Assembly (NCBI GenBank): GCA_018265835.1
Contig: JABLYK010000015.1
Coordinates: 1-49,950 of the forward strand
DNA from: Oscillospiraceae bacterium
GTDB lineage: Bacteria > Bacillota > Clostridia > Oscillospirales > Oscillospiraceae
Length of the DNA stretch: 49,950 nucleotides
Reading direction: 5' to 3'
Shown: positions 15,929-23,678 of the stretch, in pieces
Layout: the number at the start of each line of letters is the position of its first letter
Position numbering within the stretch: position 1 is the stretch's first letter
The notes under the pieces: model-generated
Database searches by the model: none
Told to the model about the DNA's origin: nothing
The model's input: only the letters and a program-made list of their open reading frames with translations
Made by a program: the position numbers and the translations under genes

Positions 15929-16948
15929 TCAAGGCTCGTCCGAATCGTCATGTGAAAGCGAAGGGGAGAAGCTGCTCAGGGGATTGGCATCCGCCGCAGT
16001 GCGCAGCTCCGCATTGTCAATATGCGTGTAGATCTGCGTCGTGTTCAGATTTTCGTGCCCCAGTACCTCCTGCAGTGTGCGCACGTCCACGCCGTTTTGC
16101 AGCATCAGCGTCGCCGCTGTGTGCCGCAGCTTGTGGGCGGAGTAGAGGCTGGCATCCAGTCCCGCTTTCGTGAGATTCTTTTTCACCATTACCTGAATGC
16201 TGTCGCAGCTGATACGCGCACGCCGGTTGGAGAGAAACATTGCCGTCACACGGGGCGGTGCAAGGAGCTTGCGCACCTCCAAATACCGGTCGATTGCATT
16301 CCTGCAGGCGTCGTTCAGATAAACCGTGCGCTCCTTGTTGCCCTTGCCGACTACCCGGAGACTTTCGCCGCGATAGTCCGAGACATTCAGGCCAACGATC
16401 TCCGAAATTCTCAACCCACAGTTGAGAAAAATACAAAGAATGCAATAATCTCGTTCCCTGTTTTTCCCTTCCACGACCGACAGCAGGCGCTGGCTTTCCT
16501 CGAGTGTGAGATAGCGGGGGAGTGTTTTGGGAATTTTGGGCGAATCCAAGTCCTGCACCGGGTTTTCGTTCAACACCTTGGCTTTGACCGTAAGATATTT
16601 AAAAAAGCTGCGGATTGCCGCAATTTTCCGCGCGCGCGATGCAGCGGACAAACCATATTCGGGTTCCTGACAATTGGGTTGTTTGATGCGGTCGCGGGCA
16701 AGATACGCCAGAAAATCATAGACCTCGGTCAGGGTTACAGCAGCAACAAACGGCACGTCAACATCTGAAATGGATATTTCCTCAAATTCCGCAGTGCGCG
16801 GCACAAGACCACGCGACAACTTCAGAAACCGGAAAAACGTCCGGAGGTCTAAATAATATTCATCCACAGTCGCTTTTGAGTGACCGCGAATGGTTTCGTG
16901 ATAAATCAAAAAGTCCCGCAAAATCTGCGGCGCGTCGGAACGATCCAC
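15929..16948 (-). CDS. xerC: Tyrosine recombinase, XerC-like
   Basis: A 339-residue site-specific recombinase of the tyrosine family. An N-terminal SAM-like core-binding domain (about 1-110) precedes the catalytic domain with all expected residues: R in GLRISEI, K in VGKGNKER, HxxR in HKLRHT, H in LGHENL and the nucleophile Y in TQIYTHI. Together with xerD at 28811-29701 it could supply the XerC half of the dimer-resolution pair. It has no phage or element neighbours. I prefer the GTG at 16948, giving GAGGTGG a 5-base spacing; a GTG three codons earlier lies within that ribosome binding site. The promoter is at 16972-17001. Confidence 0.9.
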   Translation of the reverse strand: MDRSDAPQILRDFLIYHETIRGHSKATVDEYYLDLRTFFRFLKLSRGLVPRTAEFEEISISDVDVPFVAAVTLTEVYDFLAYLARDRIKQPNCQEPEYGLSAASRARKIAAIRSFFKYLTVKAKVLNENPVQDLDSPKIPKTLPRYLTLEESQRLLSVVEGKNRERDYCILCIFLNCGLRISEIVGLNVSDYRGESLRVVGKGNKERTVYLNDACRNAIDRYLEVRKLLAPPRVTAMFLSNRRARISCDSIQVMVKKNLTKAGLDASLYSAHKLRHTAATLMLQNGVDVRTLQEVLGHENLNTTQIYTHIDNAELRTAADANPLSSFSPSLSHDDSDEP

Positions 16949-16971
16949 GAAAGCCACCTCGTTTCGTACGC

Positions 16972-17001
16972 ATTATACCAAAAGGGGATCCGGCGTGTCC
17001 A
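16972..17001 (-). promoter_or_regulatory. Promoter for xerC (extended -10)
   Basis: Minus strand TGGACA (17001-16996), 18 bases, TATAAT (16977-16972) preceded by TGG. Confidence 0.6.
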
Positions 17002-17018
17002 TTGACAAAATGCACATA

Positions 17019-17050
17019 AAATTCGGCAAAATAAAAATTTTGCCGAATTT
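17019..17050 (-). terminator. Intrinsic terminator of the Fe-S/CCG gene operon
   Basis: A perfect 14-bp stem (AAATTCGGCAAAAT and complement) with a 4-base loop, 52 bases after the stop of the Fe-S/CCG gene, T-rich on the distal side. Confidence 0.75.
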
Positions 17051-17102
17051 AGGGGAGCCGTTTTTCCATATCGGCCTTTGACAAACGCAACCGCACTTAT
17101 TT

Positions 17103-18023
17103 TTAATGCGCTTCAATATAGCCCTTTAGTTTTGAATGATATTCATCCAGTGTATCCGGCATGGATTCCGTGTCTCTTCCAAAGAGCAGATCAGGCAGAT
17201 AGCGCGGTCGTTTTCCGCCAGATTCCATCGCCCGAATACAGCCGATACAATAGACCACCACATCATCCTGTGGGAACTGTTCCGCCCGAATACGAATGCG
17301 GCTTTCTACCTGCTCATTGGGAACGCTGCCGTAGAAATTGTCTCCGCAGCAGATTGATTCTGTACCGCTGAATTCCGATTCTTCAATCGCTATGTTCATT
17401 TTTCTCAAAAGGCTTCTCACCGCCTTGTGAACCTGTGGCTTATGCCGGTAGCCGCAGGAATCGTGAATGGATACCGTCAATCCGCTGTGATCCGGCAGTT
17501 TCAGCCCGGCGATGCTGTCTATGACCTCCCAATAAGAAATTGTATTGATCCCTTGATATAGAGAGCGAAAACGACGATCACAGCCTGCACAGTTGTTAAT
17601 AATGACAGCCCCCGGCTCCAAGCATGGGTCGTGGCTGCAGCAGCGCGTATGTAATTTCACATCCGCGAAGTGTTCCCGCAAAAGATCCCACATGAGCTGC
17701 GGAAGTTCCGGCTTATAAAGGCTCAGCGCACAACCTGGGTTGAAATAGCATTTGCTCCAATCCACGCTCTCGATTGAGATGCTTTTCCGCACCCCAGCCG
17801 CAGCGTGAGCCGCGCCCACCGGGCAAACTACAGAACAAGTGCCGCAGTCGATGCACTTCTGCGGATCGATGGCATACGATTCAAACCGCTTCTCAATCGC
17901 CCCGGTCGGGCATACTTTTACACACGCCCCACAGCCCACACACTCGCTGTCAATCTCAAAGTGGAATTTATCTTCTTTGCCGATCTGAACCGGGTCAGCA
18001 AAAATGATATGCTCCGTATCCAT
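17103..18023 (-). CDS. Ferredoxin-CCG domain Fe-S protein
   Basis: A 306-residue protein. Two [4Fe-4S] ferredoxin motifs occupy residues about 28-75 (CVGCGACVKVCP and CIDCGTCSVVCP), followed by a cysteine-rich region with CCSHDP, CCGDNFYG and YCIGCIRAM, as in CCG-domain (HdrB/GlpC-type) redox proteins. Such proteins pass electrons to or from disulfides or quinone-linked dehydrogenases. No partner flavoprotein is adjacent, so the substrate is unknown. The start has AAAGGAGGA upstream. It lies 52 bases after radA, apparently the last gene of a cwlD-radA transcript. No signal peptide; cytoplasmic. Confidence 0.82.
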   Translation of the reverse strand: MDTEHIIFADPVQIGKEDKFHFEIDSECVGCGACVKVCPTGAIEKRFESYAIDPQKCIDCGTCSVVCPVGAAHAAAGVRKSISIESVDWSKCYFNPGCALSLYKPELPQLMWDLLREHFADVKLHTRCCSHDPCLEPGAVIINNCAGCDRRFRSLYQGINTISYWEVIDSIAGLKLPDHSGLTVSIHDSCGYRHKPQVHKAVRSLLRKMNIAIEESEFSGTESICCGDNFYGSVPNEQVESRIRIRAEQFPQDDVVVYCIGCIRAMESGGKRPRYLPDLLFGRDTESMPDTLDEYHSKLKGYIEAH

Positions 18024-18075
18024 GTTTCAAGTTCCTCCTTTGTGATAGAGAAATTCCTCGCAGGTGCATTTCCGT

Positions 18076-19431
18076 CTAGGATCCGAACACAGCGCGCAGC
18101 GCTTCGCGGACACTGCGAACCGGAATCGTCTCCAGTTGCTTGTACTGCTGCACATCGTCGCGGACGTGCGCCGGGATGACACACCGCCGGAATCCCAGCC
18201 GCGCAATCTCCGACAGACGCTGGTTCAGATGATTCACCGAACGCACCTCGCCGGACAGTCCGATTTCTCCAACTGCCGCCAAATCTGAACCCACGGGCAA
18301 ATCCTTAAAGCTTGATGCCAGTGCCAGCACAATCGCCAGATCAGCCGCTGTTTCATCCAACTGTAAGCCGCCGACCACGTTGATATACGCATCGCAGCCA
18401 GACAGCACCAGGCCCGCACGCTTTTCCAGCACCGCCATCAGCAGCATGGCGCGGTTGTAATCCACGCCATTGGCGTTACGTCGAGCACCGCTGTAGCCGG
18501 ACGGCGTCACGAGCGCCTGAATCTCCGCCAGCACCGGCCTGGTGCCCTCCATGACGCTGACCACGCATGTCCCCGGCGCATTCGCCGGGCGGCCTGACAG
18601 CAACATTTCCGACGGATTGGCAACCTCTTTCAATCCGCTGTCAATCATTTCAAAAACGCCGATTTCGTTGGTCGAACCAAAACGATTCTTTGCAGCACGC
18701 AAGATGCGGTATGCCAGACTCTGGTCGCCCTCAAAATACAGGACGCAGTCCACCATGTGCTCCAAAACCTTTGGCCCGGCAATGCTGCCTTCCTTGTTGA
18801 CGTGCCCTACCACGAACGCCGTGTAGCCGCTGTCCTTGGCCGAGCGCATGATGCGCATGGTACATTCTCGCACCTGACTGATGCTGCCCGGCGTTGCAGA
18901 AGTCTCCGCATCAAACATGGTCTGGATCGAATCCACGATCAGAACCGTTGGCTGCAGTTCATCAACGGCGGCAAGCACAGTGCCAAGGTCTGTCTCCGCC
19001 AGCACGTAGATACTCCCCTGATCGACTTCAAGGCGCTGTGCGCGCATTTTAAGCTGGCGTTGGCTCTCTTCGCCGGAGACATATAAAATCCGCTCCTGCG
19101 CGCCGATTTTACCGCAGAGCTGCAGCAGCAGCGTCGATTTGCCAATACCGGGCGCGCCGCCCACCAGAACAAGCGAGCCACGCACAGCGCCGCCGCCGAG
19201 TACGCGGTCAAATTCCCGGATTCCTGTGGAAAATCGAAGCTCTTCCTGCACATCCAGCTCGGAAAGCAGCTTTGGCGCCGTGATTTTTCTGGCTTTGCTG
19301 CCGACGTTGGATTTTGGCTCTTTGGGCGCCTCGGTCAGCGTGTTCCACGCGCCGCACGCGGGGCACTGCCCCATCCACTTTGCGGTTTCGTTTCCGCACT
19401 CCGAGCAATAAAAAACGGTCTTGGCTTTCAT
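18076..19431 (-). CDS. radA: DNA repair protein RadA
   Basis: RecA-related DNA helicase that promotes branch migration in recombination. The protein is 451 residues. Seen: an N-terminal C4 zinc finger (YCSECGNETAKWMGQCPACG), Walker A GGAPGIGKSTL, the RadA-specific KNRFGSTNEIGVF motif near the middle, and a C-terminal Lon-like domain (LDETAADLAIVLALASSF, VGEIGLSGEVR). The ATG at 19431 overlaps the cwlD stop codon (ATGA), so the two are translationally coupled. An in-frame extension upstream lies inside cwlD and is not used. Confidence 0.97.
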   Translation of the reverse strand: MKAKTVFYCSECGNETAKWMGQCPACGAWNTLTEAPKEPKSNVGSKARKITAPKLLSELDVQEELRFSTGIREFDRVLGGGAVRGSLVLVGGAPGIGKSTLLLQLCGKIGAQERILYVSGEESQRQLKMRAQRLEVDQGSIYVLAETDLGTVLAAVDELQPTVLIVDSIQTMFDAETSATPGSISQVRECTMRIMRSAKDSGYTAFVVGHVNKEGSIAGPKVLEHMVDCVLYFEGDQSLAYRILRAAKNRFGSTNEIGVFEMIDSGLKEVANPSEMLLSGRPANAPGTCVVSVMEGTRPVLAEIQALVTPSGYSGARRNANGVDYNRAMLLMAVLEKRAGLVLSGCDAYINVVGGLQLDETAADLAIVLALASSFKDLPVGSDLAAVGEIGLSGEVRSVNHLNQRLSEIARLGFRRCVIPAHVRDDVQQYKQLETIPVRSVREALRAVFGS

Positions 19432-20159
19432 ATGATCCTTCCTGTCTGCGGCAGCGTCTGCCAGTACTGTAAGTAGGACGCAAAAATCACCGCCGCCAGC
19501 TTGGTTTGATAGCCGGGATCGGCCAGGCGAGCAGCCTCGTCCGGATTGGACAGAAAGCCGCACTCCACCAGCACCGCTGGACAATGAACATTGCGCATTA
19601 AATAGATTTTCTCGGAAATGGGCGCGGCTACGCGCCGGTTTTCCGGATTGAGATAGGCGTTCAGATTCTCGTGCATCATCGCGCCGAGCGCATCGCTGCC
19701 CTCTGTCGCAGCATACAGCACCTGTGAGCCGCGCGGGGATGCGCTGGGGAAAAAGTTCTGATGGATGCTGATTAAAACGGCGTTGGAAACTGCGTTTATC
19801 TGCTCCACGCGCTGCTTTTGGTCGGCAACCTTCCGCTGCGCCGTCGTCGTCGCGGAATCCGGATACGCGATATCGGCGGAGGTGCGCGTCATCACAACCG
19901 GCATGCCCGCAAGCTCTGCCAGCGCACGCAGACGCTGCGCGATCTGCAGATTCACTTCCGCCTCAATCATGCCGTTTGCGGAAACGGCGCCGCCGTCCTC
20001 CCCGCCGTGCCCGGCGTCAAGGATCAGCGTACATTTCTGGTCCGTCATCGCCGCCGTCTCCTGCGCATCGGACAGATAGACCACCGAAACGCAGCAAAAG
20101 CCTGCAATGAGCGCCATGGCGAACAGGAAAAACAATATCCGCTTCCAGAAAAAATGCAT
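19428..20159 (-). CDS. cwlD: N-acetylmuramoyl-L-alanine amidase, CwlD-like
   Basis: Amidase_3 zinc enzyme that cuts the peptide from muramic acid; the CwlD branch helps make muramic delta-lactam in spore cortex, needed for germination. The protein is 243 residues with an N-terminal membrane anchor (about 5-28) and the four expected zinc/catalytic residues: H in LDAGHGGEDGG, E in MIEAEVNL, H in SIHQNFF and E in VECGFLSN. Start ATG at 20159 with GAGG. It has a strong promoter at 20210-20238 and is coupled to radA. CwlD versus another envelope amidase is judged from size and anchor. Confidence 0.88.
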   Translation of the reverse strand: MHFFWKRILFFLFAMALIAGFCCVSVVYLSDAQETAAMTDQKCTLILDAGHGGEDGGAVSANGMIEAEVNLQIAQRLRALAELAGMPVVMTRTSADIAYPDSATTTAQRKVADQKQRVEQINAVSNAVLISIHQNFFPSASPRGSQVLYAATEGSDALGAMMHENLNAYLNPENRRVAAPISEKIYLMRNVHCPAVLVECGFLSNPDEAARLADPGYQTKLAAVIFASYLQYWQTLPQTGRII

Positions 20160-20209
20160 CTGCAAAGTCCTCACCTCTATTGAAACTATATGCAGGTGCA
20201 TTGGAATCC

Positions 20210-20238
20210 ATTATACCGTTGTTTCTCTCCCCCGTCAA
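20210..20238 (-). promoter_or_regulatory. Promoter for cwlD-radA
   Basis: Minus strand TTGACG (20238-20233), 17 bases, TATAAT (20215-20210). A CCCCC...GGGGG dyad overlaps the -35. Confidence 0.7.
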
Positions 20239-20274
20239 CGTGGGGGAACGGTCTAGCCAATCAAATTGAAATGA

Positions 20275-20303
20275 TTGAAAGTTCCGGTTTGGTACAGTAT
20301 AAT
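20275..20303 (+). promoter_or_regulatory. Strong orphan promoter reading into a gene-free stretch
   Basis: TTGAAA (20275-20280), 17 bases, TATAAT (20298-20303) on plus. No plus-strand gene follows before the terminator at 20508-20541. The promoter could make a non-coding RNA or be the remnant of a lost gene's promoter. Confidence 0.6.
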
Positions 20304-20437
20304 GAAAGCATATCGTATATCATTTCTGATGTTCGCGTAAATCTTATCCTATGCAAACCGATTATGTCAGAAAGAGCCGATGATTACTTGCCTATTTCTT
20401 TTGAAATCTTGCTTATTCCTATTCGATTTCGCGTAAG

Positions 20438-20509
20438 AACGTCGGCCATCTTGTAAACATGGATGCCCCGAAGGCCTTTCAACTGGAACTCGAAAAAAGA
20501 TTGAGATAA
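20438..20509 (+). pseudogene. Possible C-terminal remnant of an alpha/beta hydrolase gene
   Basis: In one plus frame 23 codons read NVGHLVNMDAPKAFQLELEK then RLR and stop. This resembles the C-terminal catalytic-histidine region of alpha/beta hydrolases (aGHxxxxexPxxFnxxLxxFL). Upstream, the frame is interrupted and the rest of the fold is not recognisable. A decayed gene behind the orphan promoter is one reading; a chance match is possible. Confidence 0.3.
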
Positions 20510-20541
20510 AAACAGAGACGCCAGACGACGTCTCTGTTTTT
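20508..20541. terminator. Bidirectional terminator after the aminotransferase gene
   Basis: A 13-bp stem (AAAAACAGAGACG and complement) with an 8-base loop, A-rich left and T-rich right. Confidence 0.88.
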
Positions 20542-20553
20542 TCTATAATTCTA

Positions 20554-21759
20554 TCAGTTCTGTTCCTTGACCTTTGCGAGAAATTGCTCCAGACGGTCCA
20601 TGCCCTTCTGAATATTCTCCATAGAAGTGGCATAGCTCCAGCGAACGAAGCTCGGTGCGCCGAAGGCTGTACAGGAGACGACGGCGACCATGCTCTTTTC
20701 AAGGAACAGCCGCGCAAAATCGTCGGCGGTTTCTATCAATTCCCCGTCGATGGTCTTGCCGAAAAGCTGTTCAAGGTTCATCATCACGTAGAACGCGCCA
20801 TTCGGCACTAGGCAGCTCACGCCGTCCATGGAATTCATACGGCTGACAAGGTAGTTACGGCGCTGCTCAAACACCTGACGCATCGTTTCTACCTCGTCCT
20901 GCGGGCCTTCCAACGCCTCCTGCGCAGCATCCTGCGCCATCGTGGCCGGTGCGCCAGTGGAATGGCTCGCATAGCTCGACATTGCGCTGGCAATCGGTTT
21001 TTCCGCAGCTGCGTAGCCCACACGCCAGCCGGTCATGGAGTACGTCTTGGAGACGCCATTGATCAGGATCGTGTGTGCTTTAATCTCCTCGCCCAGTGTG
21101 GGGATGCTCGTAAAGCTCGCGCCGTCATAAATGAGCTTGTCGTAGATTTCGTCGGCAATGATGAAGAGATCGTGCCGGACGCAAACATCCGCCAGCGCCC
21201 GCAGCTCTTCCTTCGTGTAGATCGCACCCGTCGGGTTCGAGGGATTGTTGATCATCACGGCCTTCGTCTTTTCGGTAATGGCCGCTTCGAGCTGTTCCGC
21301 AGTGATCTTGAAATTTTGATCCTCGCCCGCCGTCACAACGACCGGCGTACCGCCCACAAGGCGAATCATCTCATAGTAACTGACCCAGTATGGCGCCGGG
21401 AGAATGACCTCATCGCCCGGGTCAACCAGCACCGCCAACGCCAGATACACGCTGTGCTTCGCACCGCTGGCCACAACAACCTGTGTTTCATCATATGCAA
21501 GGTTATAATCCGCCTTCAGGCGCTCACAGATGGCCTTTCTCAGAGAAATGGTACCCGCTGCCGGGGTATATTTGGTCTGTCCGTTGCAAATAGCCCGGAT
21601 TCCTGCGTAGCAGATGCGATCCGGTGTCGCAAAATCTGGCTCTCCTGTGCCGAAACCAATTACGTCTTTCCCCTCTGCTCTCATCTTTTTTGCCAGGGCA
21701 TTAACAGCCAGTGTGGCTGACGGGCTGACCGATGCCGCAATCTTGGAAATAGCCTTCAT
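20554..21759 (-). CDS. Aspartate aminotransferase (class I, AspB-type)
   Basis: PLP-dependent aminotransferase, 401 residues, fold type I. Seen: the N-terminal VSPSATLAVNALAKKMRAEG, GFGTGEPDF, the substrate/cofactor segment MINNPSNPTGAIYT, ADEIYDKLIYDG and the PLP lysine in GVSKTYSMTGWRVGY, all typical of the Bacillus AspB (Ib) group; the likely reaction is aspartate plus 2-oxoglutarate to oxaloacetate plus glutamate. Start ATG at 21759 with AAGGAG. It is a single gene with its own promoter (21802-21830) and terminator. Related aromatic or prephenate aminotransferases cannot be excluded. Confidence 0.92.
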   Translation of the reverse strand: MKAISKIAASVSPSATLAVNALAKKMRAEGKDVIGFGTGEPDFATPDRICYAGIRAICNGQTKYTPAAGTISLRKAICERLKADYNLAYDETQVVVASGAKHSVYLALAVLVDPGDEVILPAPYWVSYYEMIRLVGGTPVVVTAGEDQNFKITAEQLEAAITEKTKAVMINNPSNPTGAIYTKEELRALADVCVRHDLFIIADEIYDKLIYDGASFTSIPTLGEEIKAHTILINGVSKTYSMTGWRVGYAAAEKPIASAMSSYASHSTGAPATMAQDAAQEALEGPQDEVETMRQVFEQRRNYLVSRMNSMDGVSCLVPNGAFYVMMNLEQLFGKTIDGELIETADDFARLFLEKSMVAVVSCTAFGAPSFVRWSYATSMENIQKGMDRLEQFLAKVKEQN

Positions 21760-21801
21760 AGATAACGCTCCTTCTTCTCTGATGTAAGTTCTCCTGTCAA
21801 A

Positions 21802-21830
21802 ATTATAACCGATCGAAGAAAAAATTTCAA
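21802..21830 (-). promoter_or_regulatory. Promoter for the aspartate aminotransferase gene
   Basis: Minus strand TTGAAA (21830-21825), 17 bases, TATAAT (21807-21802). Confidence 0.75.
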
Positions 21831-21872
21831 TTTCTACCCTACACAAAATGGTCGGAAAAATGCCGTATAATT

Positions 21873-23351
21873 TTATAAGATTATGCAGATGAGCGTTCCG
21901 CTGCCGTCGTTGATAATGCGCTGGAGCGTCTCCTGCAGCTTGCAGGCCGCTTTCTCCGGCATGCTGCGGATTTTCGCCTCCAAGCCCTCGGCCGCAATGG
22001 TATAGAGAGATTTTCCAAAGATATTGGACTCCCAGATCTGGTTCACATCCCCGTCGAATCCTTGCAGGAGGAAACCCAGAATTTCGCTTGAAGCGCTCTC
22101 CCCTCCCAGCTCCGGCGAGACCTCCGTCTCGATGTTTGCCTTGAGCATATGGATCGACGAAGCGCTTGCCTTGAGCCGCACGCCGTACCGTCCGCCCTGC
22201 CGGACAATCTCCGGCTCCTCCAGGTGCATCTCCTCCGCCGTCGGCATCACCACGCCGTAGCCCTTGGTGCGAACATCCTCCAGCGCACCGCGGATATGGT
22301 CGTAATCCTTTTTCATGACGCTCATCTCCGTCAGGACAGAAATCAGCTCGCCATCGTTGTGGATCTCCAACCCGGACTGGCGGCTGATGATGCTGTAATA
22401 CAACGCGCGCGGAAATTCCAGCACATACAGCACCCGGCCGGAATCGACTGCGAGCGACGCCACGCGGGCAGAGGCGATCATGTCATTCTCGCTCAGCGCC
22501 TCCGCAATCGGGCGCGCATCGCGCAGCCGGTGCAGGGCGTTCATCTGCTCGGAGAGAATACCGAACAGCTGCGTTTTCACCTCGTTCGTCACCGGCAGCA
22601 CATCCATCCACTCTGGCATCTGAAAGCCGACCTCTGTAATGGAAAACTCCAGCAACACCGCTTTCAGGATTGCGGAGATATCCTGTTCGTTCAGCTCCTG
22701 ACAGTTCACCGGCATACACGCGGCGTCATAGCGACTTTGCAGCTCCCGTGCCAGCGCTTTTGTTTCCTGTGATTCCGGCGTGCGGGAGTTCAGCAGGATT
22801 AAAAACGGTTTGTCAATGGCTTTCAGCTCGGAAATGACGCGCTCCTCAGCGGAGAGATAGTCTTCACGCGGGATCTCCGTGATACTGCCGTCCGTCGTCA
22901 CCACAATTCCGATCGTCGAGTGGTCGCCGATGACCTTTCGTGTCCCCTGCTCCGCCGCCTCGCTCATCGTCACCTCATGGTCGAACCACGGTGTCGTCAC
23001 CATACGCTCGCTGCCGTCCTCATATTGTCCGGTCGCGCCTGGAATCATAAAGCCGACGCTGTCGATCAGCCGCACGGACGCGCTGACGCCCGCTTCCAGC
23101 TCCACGGAGACAGCTTCCTCCGGCACAAACTTCGGCTCCGCCGTCATGATCGTGCGGCCGGATCCGCTTTGCGGCAGTTCATCCTTGGTCCGCTCGCGGA
23201 CGTATACATTCTCAATGTTCGGAATCACAAGCGTCTCCATAAAGCGCTTGATGAATGTAGACTTTCCGGTGCGAACCGGACCGACGACGCCGATATAGAT
23301 ATTCCCGTCCGTGCGGGCAGCAATGTCTGCGTAAATAGAAGTATTGTCCAT
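21873..23351 (-). CDS. spoIVA: Stage IV sporulation protein A
   Basis: ATPase that polymerises on the forespore surface to form the base of the spore coat. The 492-residue length and the sequence match the family end to end: Walker A GPVRTGKSTFIKRF near residue 24, a TRAFAC-type GTPase-like core (LIDSVGFMIPGA; TDGSITEIPREDY; ILLNSRTP), and the conserved C-terminus. A sigma-E-like promoter lies 33-61 bases upstream of the start (23384-23412). It ends upstream of the aminotransferase gene. Its presence marks the organism as an endospore former. Confidence 0.98.
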   Translation of the reverse strand: MDNTSIYADIAARTDGNIYIGVVGPVRTGKSTFIKRFMETLVIPNIENVYVRERTKDELPQSGSGRTIMTAEPKFVPEEAVSVELEAGVSASVRLIDSVGFMIPGATGQYEDGSERMVTTPWFDHEVTMSEAAEQGTRKVIGDHSTIGIVVTTDGSITEIPREDYLSAEERVISELKAIDKPFLILLNSRTPESQETKALARELQSRYDAACMPVNCQELNEQDISAILKAVLLEFSITEVGFQMPEWMDVLPVTNEVKTQLFGILSEQMNALHRLRDARPIAEALSENDMIASARVASLAVDSGRVLYVLEFPRALYYSIISRQSGLEIHNDGELISVLTEMSVMKKDYDHIRGALEDVRTKGYGVVMPTAEEMHLEEPEIVRQGGRYGVRLKASASSIHMLKANIETEVSPELGGESASSEILGFLLQGFDGDVNQIWESNIFGKSLYTIAAEGLEAKIRSMPEKAACKLQETLQRIINDGSGTLICIIL

Positions 23352-23383
23352 TCAGTCGCCCTCTCTTCACCAGTTTTAGTAGA

Positions 23384-23412
23384 ACCTTATGAAGAAACGG
23401 ACAGGGATATGC
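23384..23412 (-). promoter_or_regulatory. Sigma-E-like promoter for spoIVA
   Basis: Minus strand GCATATC (23412-23406), 14 bases, CATAAGGT (23391-23384); compare the Bacillus sigma-E consensus kmATATT-N14-CATACAnT. spoIVA is known to be sigma-E dependent in Bacillus. The -10 is imperfect. Confidence 0.45.
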
Positions 23413-23415
23413 CAA

Positions 23416-23445
23416 AAGCGGATGCTGTTACCAGCATCCGCCTGA
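23416..23445. repeat. 30-bp direct repeat containing a hairpin, copy 1
   Basis: Identical in 30 bases to 23646-23675. Each copy contains a perfect 10-bp stem (GCGGATGCTG/CAGCATCCGC) with a TTAC loop. On minus this copy is followed by TTTT and could be the terminator of nif3. Confidence 0.8.
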
Positions 23446-23448
23446 GAC

Positions 23449-23640
23449 TGTCAAAAAAGCAAAGCTTTTTTGGCAAAGGGGACAGCGGCCTGACTGCAGC
23501 GCACTCGCTGTCCGCTGGAAGCGGACAGCTCGCACGTTTGCAGGCCGAGCAGTATTTTCTCCGCCGCACATGTCGCCGGAGAAAATGATTGGATTTTCTT
23601 TCGCCGCTCCGGCGGCGAAACTCTACGAGATTTTTTGACA
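23449..23640. mobile_element. 192-bp multi-hairpin element with 10-bp terminal inverted repeats
   Basis: Bounded by TGTCAAAAAA (23449-23458) and its exact complement (23631-23640). Between them are four perfect or near-perfect hairpins at 23453-23471, 23507-23529, 23554-23586 and 23599-23620, plus a GGCCTG/CAGGCC pairing (23487-23492 with 23541-23546). No transposase. A minus-strand open frame across it looks like the arginine-rich hypothetical proteins often predicted from dispersed repeats. Together with the two flanking direct repeats it fills the 327-base gap between spoIVA and nif3. Confidence 0.6.
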
Positions 23641-23645
23641 AGCCG

Positions 23646-23675
23646 AAGCGGATGCTGTTACCAGCATCCGCCTGA
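23646..23675. repeat. 30-bp direct repeat containing a hairpin, copy 2
   Basis: Second copy of the sequence at 23416-23445, three bases after the nif3 stop; on minus it is not followed by a T-run. Confidence 0.8.
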
Positions 23676-23678
23676 TCG

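Larger units (their letters stand above)
20310..20541 (+). ncRNA. Candidate small RNA between orphan promoter and terminator
   Basis: If the promoter at 20275-20303 is active, the transcript would run about 230 bases and end at the stem-loop 20508-20541. No known RNA family was recognised. It would be antisense to nothing except the 3' untranslated end of the aminotransferase gene. The stretch contains a short protein-like remnant (20438-20509). Confidence 0.25.

Noticed and set aside
15929..16948. Integrase of a mobile element
   Set aside because: No attachment repeats, excisionase, phage or conjugation genes are nearby; a chromosomal XerC role is simpler.
20190..20456. An 88-codon open frame on plus between cwlD and the aminotransferase gene
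   Set aside because: Its start lies upstream of the orphan promoter and inside the cwlD leader, it has no ribosome binding site and no family resemblance.
23387..23641. An 84-residue arginine-rich protein between spoIVA and nif3
   Set aside because: It coincides with the multi-hairpin element; composition reflects the palindromes.
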